Part shown: piece by piece, positions 1 through 11,676 of the stretch
Layout of the letters: the number at the start of each line of letters is the position of its first letter
Numbering within the stretch: the first letter of the stretch is position 1
Source: Daphnia carinata
Lineage: Eukaryota; Arthropoda; Branchiopoda; Diplostraca; Daphniidae
Direction: 5' to 3'
Length of the DNA: 64,000 bases
NCBI RefSeq assembly: GCF_022539665.2
Contig: NC_081339.1
Span: forward strand, 1,612,001-1,676,000
Notes under the pieces: model-generated
Database searches by the model: none
What the model was told of the DNA's origin: nothing
What the model saw: the letters and a program-made list of their open reading frames with translations, nothing else
Program-made: the position numbers and the translations under genes

Positions 1-812
1 AACCATGATTCAACGTACTGCACTAGTCGAATGCCCATGGATGACAATTAAAAATTAACAATCATTTCAATGAAATCATTCTGTTGCAAAGTTAAGTAGT
101 ATTTCAAAAAATAAAAATAAGAGAATGAAAAGGTAAAAAACATTCTATTGCAAAAATAAATAAAAACGAAAAATCAACCAAAACGTAAATAAAAAACACA
201 CAACCAAAAACAAATGAAGGCGGCAGCCCGACGGATGGACACCAGAAAAATGTAGGTGCGTAAAGGAAAAAGAGATTGAAGGCTTGAGCGTGAGGAGAGC
301 GGGAGAGCAAATTACAATGCCGGCGGGATTTTTCCTTGAACAACTCGAACAGTCGAATAACTCACGGAAACCATGTTGTTCTGCTCCGAGCCTCCGACTC
401 CGAATCTGAGCCCCACAGCCCAGATCGTCTTTCGGCAACTCTGGCCAATTCGTTTTATCCTTATGCATGGAGCTAATTTTTTGGTTTTTGCAATACAAAA
501 AATACAAAATTTCTTTTTTGTTCATCAAATAATGCCAATGTTTTTCATTGAAAAAAGCTATCTCTTTAAAAATGTTCGTTTTCGTCATGCAACGTTTGAT
601 TTTCAATACTTAGTTGTTAGTATACCATTTAGCCCTAACCCTTGTTTCTGCATCGCGAAGCTTAATGCAACATTCCACCACGATTTTCTACAGAACAGTT
701 TTAAACCACGTGTTGGGCACGCACATTTTTCGACTCCGTTTGACTAACCTCAGTGAAGCGACGTCCATCGCAGAGAGGAATTGAAATTTCCTATTTTAGT
801 ATAATTGTTGAA
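1..812. other. Upstream region of SNU13, no supported gene
   Basis: This stretch lies before the SNU13 start codon. Both strands carry open frames of about 80-150 codons (for example minus 606-145 and plus 373-747). Their translations are low-complexity, rich in Phe, Ser and Lys, and match nothing I recognise, so I do not call them genes. The part just before 813 should hold the SNU13 promoter and 5' UTR, but no TATA box stands out. Confidence 0.5.
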
Positions 813-1402
813 ATGGTTAATATTATTTACATAAGTATCAAATGAAATTGAGGTACTTATTTTCTGCATTCTTTTACTTAGGAGACTGATCAAGAAATCA
901 ATCCTAAGGCTTATCCCTTGGCTGATGGACAGCTAACAGTAAAAATTTTGAACTTAGTTCAACAAGCATCCAACTACAAGCAAATGCGTAAAGGAGCAAA
1001 TGAAGGTGAAAACCACCATTAGTAATGCATTGCTCATTTGCCAAACTTGAATGGTTATTCCTTTTGATTCGTTCACAGCCACAAAAGCCCTTAACCGAGG
1101 TCTTGCAGAATTTATTGTAATGGCTGCAGATGCCGAACCTTTGGAAATCTTACTGCATCTGCCTTTACTTTGTGAAGATAAGAATGTTCCTTATGTATTT
1201 GTTCGTTCAAAGCAAGGTAATTACATTTGAGCTTCATGTGAGATTCAATTCTTAACTGTTCTTCCCATTTATGCTAGCATTGGGGCGTGCCTGTGGGGTC
1301 TCCCGTTCTGTCATTGCTTGTTCTGTGACTGTTCATGAAGGTTCCCAGCTAAAACCACAAATCCAGTCATTACAGCAAGAAATTGAGAAACTTCTAATTT
1401 GA
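813..1402 (+). CDS. SNU13: SNU13 / NHP2-like protein 1 (15.5K), four coding exons
   Basis: Small L7Ae-family RNA-binding protein. In this family it binds the kink-turn of U4 snRNA in the tri-snRNP and of box C/D snoRNAs. I read exons 813-815, 882-1005, 1079-1216 and 1278-1402, joined by GT..AG introns of 61-73 bp, giving 129 aa; the human protein has 128. The first coding exon is only the ATG, directly followed by a GT donor. The next exon opens [16 protein letters not shown], matching the conserved N-terminus. Diagnostic segments are [48 protein letters not shown] and the C-terminal [12 protein letters not shown]. It is convergent with VPS36, whose stop codon lies about 290 bp downstream. 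The exon-1 choice is inferred, because only an ATG ending exactly at a donor keeps phase and family identity. Confidence 0.93.
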
Positions 1403-1443
1403 TGATCTCAGACCATTTTGTGCAGTTCAAATGACTTCATTGA

Positions 1444-1449
1444 AATAAA
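1444..1449 (+). terminator. AATAAA polyadenylation signal of SNU13
   Basis: A canonical AATAAA hexamer lies about 42 bp after the SNU13 stop codon, a normal position for cleavage and polyadenylation. Confidence 0.6.
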
Positions 1450-1690
1450 AGGCCAATTAGGCATAAACTGTCCAATTTAATTATCTTTGTTTTAACATCA
1501 TTGATGTTGACTATCTTTGCTTTGCAATGAAATCTGTTTCAGTTTTCAAATTATTTGTATTTGTATATTGGCAAGCATATGTTTACCTATATTATGCTTG
1601 TACAGTGTACTTGGTTACAGCACCTACCAATTGCATTTAAACCACAATCTGAAATTGAGTAGTTTAAGTACAACTTATGCAAGTGTCGCT

Positions 1691-3858
1691 TTAACAAATA
1701 ATCTGCGTACGACTAGAGAATTCATTATGGTAGAACAACAGGCCACGGACTGTATCATCCCTGCACACGACTCCTTTCCTCTCCATAGTGTAAAGACATT
1801 CAGCAGCTAACACAATAGATATCCCAAATTCTTGTGACACATCAAATGCTGTTAACTTTTGCCTAGCCTGTAACTAAAAAAGAAAAAAATGATAAGTGCA
1901 CAACAAAGACGTTGCAAAGCGATACTAGTTACGACTTCATGTCAGATAACAAGGAGTCTTTCCCAATACAAGCATTTAAGTAGTGCAACTATTAGTTGCA
2001 TTACTACACTTAGTATTGTTAAAATGGTTTGGTTAACAGTTTAACGAGTTTAGCTCTGAGAGAGTTACAAAATAACCTACCAACGTCTCGGTATCTTTCT
2101 CAAGTTGCGAATTTGCTTCGGATTGTAGCTGAAGCACTAACACACCGCTTTCAAACTTGCGGAAAGTTAGAGGCAAGTTTAATTGTTCCATATAATTACA
2201 CGCCTGAAAAAAATCTTCCGGAGACAACAATTCAAATCCACGTGCTCGATTAACACGACAATACGCGTCGCTTAAAGACATAAAACCACCGGAATCCTAA
2301 GACATGGAAAAATATCATGTTTGGCTAGCTATAATAAACTTGCCATTTTTTACGAAAATCCAAAAGCTAACCGAGATTGGTCTTAGCAAAAACGTTGCTA
2401 TTTCTTTGGCTAGATGTTGGCAAAACATATCGCTGGAGGAGCAAGCATTTCTTGTGACTGGATCTTCAATTCCGAGACTCAACAAGTATGATTTGAATTT
2501 TACTGTTTCGTCATCACTGATGTCTCCATGACGATCCTAGAAAAGCAAAATCAAATAGCAACCAGGTGTGGCAAAAAGAGAAATACATACTTTGATTTTG
2601 TTTGACATAACATTAGCTAAATGGACCATATCTTTGGCCATGTCAATCAGGTTTTTCATGTCTTGAAATGCAACCTGTATACTGGATGAATTACTTTCAA
2701 CCTTTTCTTGTAGACGCCTTTCAATGCCGACAATTCCTGATCTGAACGCCATTGGAGCCTAAATGACGGCAATAAGCAAAATGTAATTTCATGATTTAGC
2801 AGCTCGAAGATAACCAAATCCATGTTGCCTAAATTTAAAAAGGGTTGGTTTTAAATCATTATTGTAGTTTTCGGAACTGGGGGTAAAGATGTATCATGGA
2901 AATATGTAACTGAGGATACCAGGTCTCTGATTGATGTGAGGGTAATATTAAAATACCTCATTATTTAATGGGTAATTGGAATGAAATTATCTATACCATG
3001 AAATTCTGCCACCACAGAAAATTGGATTTGTAAGATATTTCCAATCAATTTTAGCAAAAATACTGCATTATAACTTCCTTTAAACAAATGTAAGCAAAAT
3101 AATAAGCTTTCCTATATGTATATGTACTGTATATATATAATAAAACTTCATATGGAAGAAAAATATGCAGATTCCTTAATTATAATTTTACAACTGTTTC
3201 CTCCTTGCGCCAAGAATGATAAAAAATAATTTGTTATCCTTTAACATAATGAAGGTTTTGACTGAGATAAAATCTACTTACTGAATGAGATGTAGAAGAA
3301 TTTTCAGTGTTTTTTTCCCATGCCCTTTCTAGGAGATGCTTTTGAATGCAGGTTTTAAAATTGCTTAGAACACTATCTGAAAATGCTAGTTTAATAAATG
3401 ATGCCGAACTTCTTGCATAGGGCTTGGAATGTTGTTCTGCACTAATAGAAAAATTGTGAGATAAAAATAAAACAGAAATGGAAGTGCATTACCACTGACA
3501 CATGGGAGAAGATGAAGTATAATTTTACTACTTTTTAGTATGTTGCCAACTTCTTCTTCTACAAGAACAATATATTTCAAGTCTAGCACCATGTTCATTG
3601 CGGGTCTATCGTTAGACGAGAAATACAAATGTGATGGAGTAAGATAGGCAGTTTCACTCCTATACTCAGTCTAGAATTGGAATTCAAATTGATATTTTAA
3701 ATTCATTTTTCAAATTTATTTTTGTCATTATACAATAAACAAAGAAAACCCACCTTCGAGTCCCCATCATACAGCCTGGTTCCTTTCCATGTGGTATGCG
3801 GATACAGCGCAATTTCTTTAGAACAATCATTTTTATCTTTAAAATACAACCTATCCAT
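1691..3858 (-). CDS. VPS36: VPS36, ESCRT-II subunit, seven exons
   Basis: Vps36 is the ubiquitin- and phosphoinositide-binding subunit of ESCRT-II and sorts ubiquitinated cargo at endosomes. Exons read on the minus strand are 3858-3754, 3670-3493, 3436-3282, 2758-2591, 2536-2372, 2296-2081 and 1873-1691. Every junction keeps phase and the total is 389 aa (human 386). The protein starts MDRLYF, then RLYDGDSK and the GLUE-domain core with VLVEEEVGNILKSSKIILHL. The helical linker contains SGIVGIERRLQEKV and MAKDMVHLANVMSNKIK. The winged-helix part contains FKSYLLSLGIEDPVTR, MSLSDAYCRVNRARGFELL, FESGVLVLQLQSE and finally CRDDTVRGLLFYHNEF. The ATG was chosen because MDR matches the family N-terminus. 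No broken frame was seen. It is divergent from LLGL across about 1.4 kb. Confidence 0.95.
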
Positions 3859-5300
3859 ACTGAGAAATCTACTGTCGAACTCAAAATCACGTCACTACGT
3901 GAATACCAAGTGTGGTCGTCTGCTTGCCTTACTTGAATGAAAGGAGAGCCGTGTAGATGTCAAACTGCCATTCATAGCGGATAGCGCTCGGCCCCGCAAT
4001 TGTTTAGGTCGGTGATCGATTCAAATTTTGTGGGTTGTTTGATTTTGTAGTGCGGGTTTTTCGATGCAATGTTTTTTTTCCCGAACAGGAGCGGGCTCGT
4101 TTTAGCTGTTTAATGGGACGGAAAGTTTTTCCTATCTCCTTTTTTCAGTGTTCTTTTCTGTACGGTATTGATCATCGATAGCTCTATATTTACCAAGTAT
4201 GTTTCAGGCTGGTACTCACGGATTTTACAACTCAATAAGTTTGAAAACTTCATTTTCAGCATCGCTAGCCTTTTAATCTTTTTCTGCGCCTTGCCTCTTT
4301 CGACTGTTCCAGTGAGGATGCGGTAGGCATAGTTCGGACCCCAGTAAACCCCATTACTGGGGTTACTCTAATATGAATAAAAGGTTTTTGGCGAAGGTTG
4401 TCTTTATCGTTGTCGCCCTTCCAAAAGTTCCTCCCCCTCTTCGTTCTTAAATGGAGAGTATAATTTAGCTTTCCGATTGCGAAGTTATTTATTTTTAAAA
4501 TTCGAGAGCTAAAATGATAACAGCAGATAACTAGTTAACAATTATGTAGAATAAGTATCAAAGTTTTCATTTTGTTTGATTCCTTTTCAAAATTTCTAAT
4601 CTGAAACCACCGACTTAATCCAGAATGATTTCATAGCTCTAATGTTTGAAGCGCACACTTGTTGAGAATATTCAGAGCCAAAAAAATTAGATCATGAAAG
4701 TGCTGAGTTATTGACTCCCTTGCCAAAGTCTCAGGGCGAATCATGGTTGAACTGAATTGGGCAGCTATACTATAAATATTTTTATTTTGTATTACATGGT
4801 AACAATATTGCCTTTTTCAGCTACCAGATTTACACAGGATACAGGGACCACTGTCTCCTACATTTTACTTACGAGTCAAATAGCAAGCTATCACATCTCT
4901 CCGCTTGGGGAAAACAAACGGCGAGGCGATTTCTCCCGTTGCCGCTGGCTCGCGTACTGCACTTGTCATGTCGGTAGAAGTGAATACAAGAGGAAAAAGA
5001 ACCACAAGGACGCCATCTGCGTCTAGTCCGGCACAACCAAAGGAAAAGCTGTCAGTTGTTATTCGGTACGATTTCGCTGTGTTTATTGTAACTGTAACCT
5101 TCCACGGTTTTTTTTGCTTTCTCTACTGTTTCGTTTTCTATATCAATATTTTTGTATTATCTGATTTCGATCATAGTAGGGATTTTATTTCGTGAATTTT
5201 CGACATAGGTCAGTATCATTTGGTTGTTATGGATAGTTACGTACACTTTTGTCAGTAGTGTTATGGGAAGCTCATTTTTTTATTACAGCCTACTGGAAAA
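3859..5300. other. Shared upstream region between VPS36 and LLGL
   Basis: About 1.4 kb separates the two divergent start codons and probably holds both promoters. The LLGL start codon is preceded at 5281-5288 by a polypyrimidine-AG acceptor, so LLGL very likely has a non-coding first exon in this interval. A candidate ends near the GT at 5066-5070, after an open frame beginning at 4905, but that frame does not join in phase to the LLGL ATG, so I treat it as possible 5' UTR only. Confidence 0.45.
4339..4362. other. Perfect 9-bp stem hairpin
   Basis: CCCCAGTAA at 4339-4347 is perfectly complementary to TTACTGGGG at 4354-4362, with a 6-nt loop. It sits in the VPS36-LLGL divergent region. It is not the histone stem-loop consensus, and no function is claimed. 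Confidence 0.5.
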
Positions 5301-8300
5301 ATGTTCAAATTCTTCTGGGGTAAAGGTTCACATCAATCTGCTGAAAGGTTGAAAATACAAAAAGAACTTTTTCAATTCCAAAAGGTATTTTATGCTTAAT
5401 CATTTAGGCATGGTATAAGGGATTGTTAATGTCTGTTATTTGATGACATAGACGGCACAACATGGTTTTCCAAGTAAGCCCACTTCTTTAGCATGGGATC
5501 CTGTATTACGGCTACTATGTGTTGCTACAAGAACAGGCGCCATAAAAATGTAGGATTTTATTTTAATAAAACTTATAGATGAAAAGTATGATTTATATTT
5601 GTTTTATTATTTTTTTCCTACAAAACCACACCCTTAATTGGATGTACCAGTTTTGGAGCTCCTGGAGTGGAATTTTATGGACAGCTACCAAAGGATAAAA
5701 TTATTTGCAGTTTACATTTTGTCCCTGGCCGTGTAAGTTTAAATAAACAAAAAATTTACAATTGTTCAACAGTAGTATCTTCTATAGGGGCGGGTTATTG
5801 CAGTTTGTGAAGACAATTCACTTCAACTTTGGGAAATATCTACAGATGGTAGTCCTTCTCTAAAATGCATCCACACTCAATCATTGGAGGGAAAGTATGG
5901 TTTTGTCAGATCTGTATATTACATAGAAAGTTATTGATTTTTTTAAATTTTGGGTTTAACATTAAATTTCTTTTTCTCTGTAGGTTAAAAAAGATTTCAG
6001 CATGCTGTGTGGAATCGAGTGGAGAAAATTTGTTAATTGGAACAGAAAATGGCAACATTTATGTCATGGATTTGCTCCAGCTAGAAATGACGGATTCTGT
6101 TATATATCTTGACGTTGTAATGCAGAAGTAAGTGTATATTATAAATGCACTTCATATTTGCCTCATACGAATTGTACAAAAAGGTTTTTGGTTTCATATT
6201 TTAACAGTGTTACAGAAGATTTCAAAGTGAATCCTGGAGCTGTTGAATGCGTCATAGAGCAGCCTAACAGTCCAGATCATATACTTATTGGTTACACACG
6301 CGGATTACTTGTATTATGGAATCGCAAAACACTTTGTGCTGACCAAGTATTTGTTTAAACATATTTTAATAACCAATTCATTTATTGTCAAAAATATCCA
6401 GACATTTGTTGCTTCTCAACAATTGGAAAGTGCAAGCTGGTATCCCAATGGTCAGAAATTTGTATCAGCTCATAATGATGGATCCTACATGACGTGGGTT
6501 CTTGAGCAAGGAGAAACTGAGATGCTAGTAAAGAAAGAACCTAATATTACATCACCTTATGGCCCTGCTGGATGCAAGGCTATTACAAAAATTTTCTGGA
6601 AGGATACAGATATGTAAGTTTCAAAAATTTCAGTTGTACTACCAAATATTGTCTACTCATTAAATAGCTTACTATGTCTTGGCTTAACCTTTTTTTCTAG
6701 TTTCGCGCTTAGAATGATATTTTTAGTAGATATAGCAATAATTTACTCGTAATAATAATTTTATTTGTTTTTAAGGGAGGATTGTGGGATCTTTGCTTTT
6801 GGTGGTGGAATGCCACGAGCCAGTTATGGCGATCGTTTTACAGTATCCGTTGTGAAAGGAGAAAGTAGCCATGTTACTTATGATTTTACTTCAAAAGTGG
6901 TGGATTTCTGTTTGATCAATGAAGCTGCGTCAAGCCAGGCAGAAGCTCTTGTAGTGCTAGCTGAAGAAGAGTTAATCGTGATTGACTTGATAACCCCTGG
7001 GTGGCCGTCATTCTCGTTGCCTTATTTGGCCTCTCTGCATTGCAGTGCAGTGACAGCACAAACTGTGGTTACAGTAACACCGGAGTTATACGCAAAAATC
7101 ATATCAAACCCACAGGGTATAACATCGTCCTCGAAGTTAAGCACCCGAAAGTGGCCAATAAATGGGGGAGAATCGGTCAATGAACAAACTGATTTAACGT
7201 CTCAACGAATATTACTTCTTACCGGACATGAGGTATGTTAGCAGTTGGTTCGTTCAATGTGTTTATTCTTTTTTTTTAAACTAATTTTGTGCTTAGGATG
7301 GCTCTGTTCGTTTTTGGGATGCTAGCACTGCCTCGCTCTGTCAAATCTCTAAATTTTCGACGTCATCGTGTTTCGCAAATGACGATTTAGATTGTACACT
7401 TGAAAATGATCCAGATGAAATAGATGAAGAGGAGTGGCCCCCTTTTCGGAAGGTAAAGGACAAAAATTTGATGTTAGTGTGTTAGATATGTTGAACTTTC
7501 TTCCCCTTTAAATCCCTAAGTTTTCTTAGATATCGTTTTTTTCGGTTAGGCTTATGATGGCTGAATATGCTTTTTTTTTTGTCTTTTCCTAATGCTAGTT
7601 TTTGTTTTTGTTTTTTCTCTTAAATTTAAAACCAACAAATTTTTATCAGTTCGCTTTACTAGTCTGCCAATTAAGTAATTAATTTAATTAAGTACAATTG
7701 GCAATTATGGCAATAGGGATATTTTAAATACCAACAAATTTTTATCAGTTCGTTTTACTAATCTACCAATTAAGTAGTAACTTCCTTAATACCCTCTGTT
7801 TTCATAACTTTTTCATTATTCTTTTTCAGATTGGAGTGTTCGATCCATACTCTGACGACCCTCGATTAGCTGTAAAGAAATTGTGCCTATGCCCTGTCAC
7901 CGGAACCCTAACAGTTGCAGGGACTGCTGGTCAAGTTATTGTTGCCACGCTTTCAGACAATCAAAGCGAAAAAGAAGTTCCGGTACTTAAAATTGATAAA
8001 TAAGTGAACCTTAGCAGCTGCCATACCAAAAAGACATGATACGTTAATTATTTAATTCCATTGCTCCTTTTCGCTAACGTTATTTCATTGTTGCAGGTAA
8101 CACTCGTTAACATCGTTTCGGATCGAGATAATTTTGTGTGGAAAGGACACGATAAATTAATAGCACGGAAAGGGGTCCAATTGTTTAAGGCTGGCTTTCA
8201 GCCAACCTCCATTCTTCAACTTCATCCTCCCGCAGCAGTTACAGCGTTAGCGTTAAATGCAGAATGGTCCGTCTTAGCTGTTGGAACTGCCCATGGACTA

Positions 8301-10579
8301 ACTCTTTATGACATAGTATGTCTTATCATTGCATCAAACTAAACAGCGGGTGCATAATGCATTTTGTTTAGTTTCTGAAAAAAGAGGTAGTTGCAAAGTG
8401 CACCCTCAATCCGAATGATGTTTCCGGAACTGGAGATCAACCTATGTCACGACGGAAGTCTTTCAAAAAGTCCCTAAGAGAATCATTTAGGCGACTGCGT
8501 AAAGGACGTAGCCAGCGTCCCTCGGCTGGCCCAAAGGGTGCTCCTACATCACCTTTTCCCAAACTGGAAGATAATTCTGTCAACAATGCGGGTCCTTCAA
8601 TAGCTGCTGAAGTTCGCCCTGTTGAGAGACAGATTGAAGCAAGAAATGTTGTACTAGATGATGGAATGGGCAGCATGGTACGCTGTTTACTTCTCGCCAA
8701 AACCTTCGTAATCAGTCAATCATCAAATGCAACCGCAACTCTTTGGGCTGGAACGAATAGCGGAGCCATCTACGTTTTCACTCTCAACGTACACACCGGT
8801 ATTGCTCACTCCCTGCGTGCGTTTCTTCCAGTTTGTAATTTTTTTTCTTTAAAAATTTCAGGAAATAGACGAGAAGTGGAGCCAGTCTATGCACAACTTG
8901 CAAAAGAAATTCAGCTGAAACACCGAGCACCTGTAGTCTCGATCAACATAATAGATGCGTCCTTTTCAGCTTTAGGTGAATCATTTGAATATGCAGGAGG
9001 CAAATCCGTTTCGGAATCGTCTCCTCCACATCGCGTGGTGATTTCATCAGAGGAACAATTTAAAGTAACTGCAATGAAACAAAAAAAGTACTTTTTGTTA
9101 TTTCATAATGTTGTTTCGATTCAAGGTTTTTACTCTTCCAAACTTGCGACCATATGGAAAGTACAAGTTAACGGCCTACACAGGTTGTAAGGTTAGGCGC
9201 GTCGCTGTTATTCCCTTTACTGCTCGTTCTGATTCGTCCTATGAAGAAAATTGCCTGGTATGCCTTTCCAATCAAGGAGATTTCCATATTTTAAGCCTTC
9301 CTGATCTTCGTCGGCAAATGAATGCTCAGGCCATAAGAAAAGAGGATATACAGTAAGAAACAATTTTGGTTTACTTCTCTTTTCCTTTATGAATTTTCTT
9401 AACTCACAGTGCGACGAGTACTGTTGTTCTAACACACCAAGGAGAAGCCTTTTATATGTTATCTTCAAGTGAATTACAACGAGTTGCTTTGAGTGCCCGC
9501 AACTGTTTGCAGCTAAAATGTCAAGTGACTGGACTGAAGACGAACACGGACACTACGGAATCAAGCTCTCATTCAGTGATTAGAAGCAGTGCATCTAAGG
9601 AAGAAAAACTCGAAGTTATCGGATCAGAATTAACGGACATTTCAGTTGTTTCGAACACGAGTAATCCAAATGAAGATCGAGAGAATGATAAAAATAACTC
9701 CAACAGCGAAACGAACAATTCAACTATCGTAAGTGTTGAACCGGAAACAAGCTTTGGGGATATGACGGTGGATTCTGTTAAAGACCATGTTATGTAAGTG
9801 TTTACTTCTACTATCTCTTATGTCCATTAGTTCCTACTCGTCTCATTTCAATACCTTTTTTTTTAAGTCTTAGTTTGGAAGAGTGTAGAATCACGGAACG
9901 TACAACTGAAACTCGCATTGAGGAATTAAAAACAGAAATATCCATTGTGAAATCTGAGGAAGTTTCTACTATATCTAGCGGTAAGTCTCGCCAATAGAAG
10001 GTATACATTTTCGAATTCTTTGATTAGTCGAGTCTATGCGATCAGATCTATTGTATAAAGCTTGAGGCACAGTATCATCATTATCATGGAAGAAGCCGTC
10101 ATTGGTGTGGGCTAGTTTCCCACCTTTGAACCGTTACCTTCTCACTGGGCATAAAAGTAATTTGAATTAAATTTGCTCTAGCAATCTCAATAGAAAAATC
10201 ACATTCCATCCGTCAACTGTCATCAGTTTGTTCAGTTCAAGTGGACTCTCGGCTAGACAGCCAAAAGGATTTCCAAGACCATTGCGCTTCTGCTTCAAAT
10301 GAAAAATCAGATACGCTATGCACGGAGGTAAATTCATAGTTTAATTTGCCGTCAAAATTATTAAGGATGTCAGTTTAATGTTATCTACATGTTTTTTTTT
10401 TATCGAAAAAGAAAAATTTTAATGCTGTAGAGAAATTTTGCGTCCCTAAATCGCTAACCTCACATGTAGTTCGAAAGATATGTTTTTGTAAGATATTTAT
10501 GAAGTTTCTCGTATTGCAGAATATCTCAACGGTTCCACTCGGGGATAATTCGGCAGCAGAAACAAAGGCAGCAAATTAA
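5301..10579 (+). CDS. l(2)gl: Lethal(2) giant larvae homologue (LLGL), 18 coding exons
   Basis: Cortical WD40 scaffold that, in this family, opposes aPKC-Par6 to set apical-basal polarity and also links to SNAREs. Exons read: 5301-5384, 5452-5549, 5651-5732, 5788-5894, 5984-6127, 6208-6346, 6402-6613, 6776-7232, 7297-7452, 7830-7982, 8097-8315, 8372-8798, 8862-9064, 9126-9352, 9410-9793, 9868-9980, 10182-10327 and 10520-10579. All phases agree and give 1136 aa. Landmarks are MFKFFWGKG, GAPGVEFYGQLPKDK, GGGMPRASYGDR, LLTGHEDGSVRFWDAS, DDEDWPPFRK-like acid/WPPFRK segment, VGVFDPYSDDPRL-type motif, WKGHDKL and AVTALALNAEWSVLAVG. The basic loop SRRKSFKKSLRESFRR holds three serines, about residues 647, 651 and 655, matching the aPKC target sites. 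The end includes GDMTVDSVKDHV. Exon 16 has two in-frame acceptors 6 bp apart (9868 or 9874). Confidence 0.95.
7631..7776 (+). repeat. Direct repeat of about 47 bp in an LLGL intron
   Basis: Two near-identical copies beginning ACCAACAAATTTTTATCAGT lie at about 7631-7677 and 7730-7776, 99 bp apart, in the LLGL intron between 7453 and 7829. They differ at only a few bases, which suggests a recent local duplication. No function is apparent. Confidence 0.7.
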
Positions 10580-11676
10580 AAAGTGAAGTGTTTCAACGTG
10601 GTAGGTTAGTATGTACGCCAAGTTGAGTACTACTGCCAAAAGCGTTCTGATACGTTAATGCGAATCAAGTTTACTGGAACGGAGCAGCTAATTGTTTGTC
10701 AATATTCGATGGTGTCGGTTTTACTGCATTCCAGTACCTTCTTTTAGAATAATATTATAGTATCAAGGATAATTTCTCAAGCATTCCAGCTGCAACTAAT
10801 TAAATTCGCCTATTCCTATAAAATGAAACAATCGTTTCTACCGCTAGACTTAGTTGTTTAACTATCTGGCTTCATGTCTTCATAATTGCTCTGTACCATC
10901 ATGGAACTTATTTTTGTTGGCTCCATGTACTCATATTAAATGATGACATATTGGAAGCGAGAGCCATGGTGGTCTCCAATTACAAGATTCGGCGTTTGTG
11001 TAAGACTTGTTCAGTCGACTGCCTTTAATCGGTTTGCCTTTTCATGAAATTAACGGGAGTTTTCTCTCAACCGCCATTTTGTGTATCTCCAAGAATTCAT
11101 ATGGAATCTGGTTAACTAATATAATCCTTCTATGGAAGCATTTGTCACATGGTTTATTTTAATTCAAGGATCTTACAAAGAGGCCTTTGCAATTTTTAAA
11201 GAAATTTAATTACGTACTTTCAGGAAGAGTGAAAAATTTGTGTTTTTCGATCTTCCCTCGTAAACCCGTTTAGAACTTCGAAACGAAGAAGAAATTTTCA
11301 CTTGCCAACAGAAATTTGTCGGAAAACCACAACTAACAGTTGCCTAAATCTTCCTTTTTCAACAATCGCAGTATAGAGTAATTAGTGGCAACACCTTCAA
11401 TCTTATCAGTGGATCGCTGCATGTAATTTCTTGTCTGAATGAAACCAAGCTTTCAATTAGCGAGCCTATTGAGGAAACCACGTGTAATATCACAATCACG
11501 CAGGTATTGCGACTAATTCGTGTTTCGCGATACTCGTCCCGTGGGAAGGGTTGGATTGCTTCTGTCACATTTCATACCGTACCCTCGGATCATACTATGA
11601 ATAGGGTTTTAGCTGTTCAAGTTTGTGAACCAGAAAACTGTAAAAAAAATGTATTTCCTGGAATTTTACATACATT
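10580..11676. other. Convergent interval between LLGL and DDX47
   Basis: This interval should contain both 3' UTRs. A plus-strand frame stays open from about 11345 to 11800 without a convincing start. It includes NLISGSLHVISCLNETKL and then [19 protein letters not shown], and it runs antisense into the last DDX47 exon. I do not recognise it. It could be UTR or an exon of an unlisted gene. Confidence 0.4.

Noticed and set aside
145-606. 153-codon minus-strand frame upstream of SNU13
   Set aside because: Composition is low-complexity and Phe/Ser-rich, there is no recognisable domain, and it overlaps another long frame on the opposite strand.
4339-4362. Histone-type 3' stem-loop or microRNA precursor
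   Set aside because: The sequence does not match the histone stem-loop, and the 9-bp stem is too short for a microRNA precursor.
4905-5195. Open frame MGKTNGEAISPVAAGSR... before LLGL
   Set aside because: It ends beyond a likely splice donor, and joining that donor to the acceptor at 5288 is out of phase with the LLGL ATG, so it is more likely 5' UTR.
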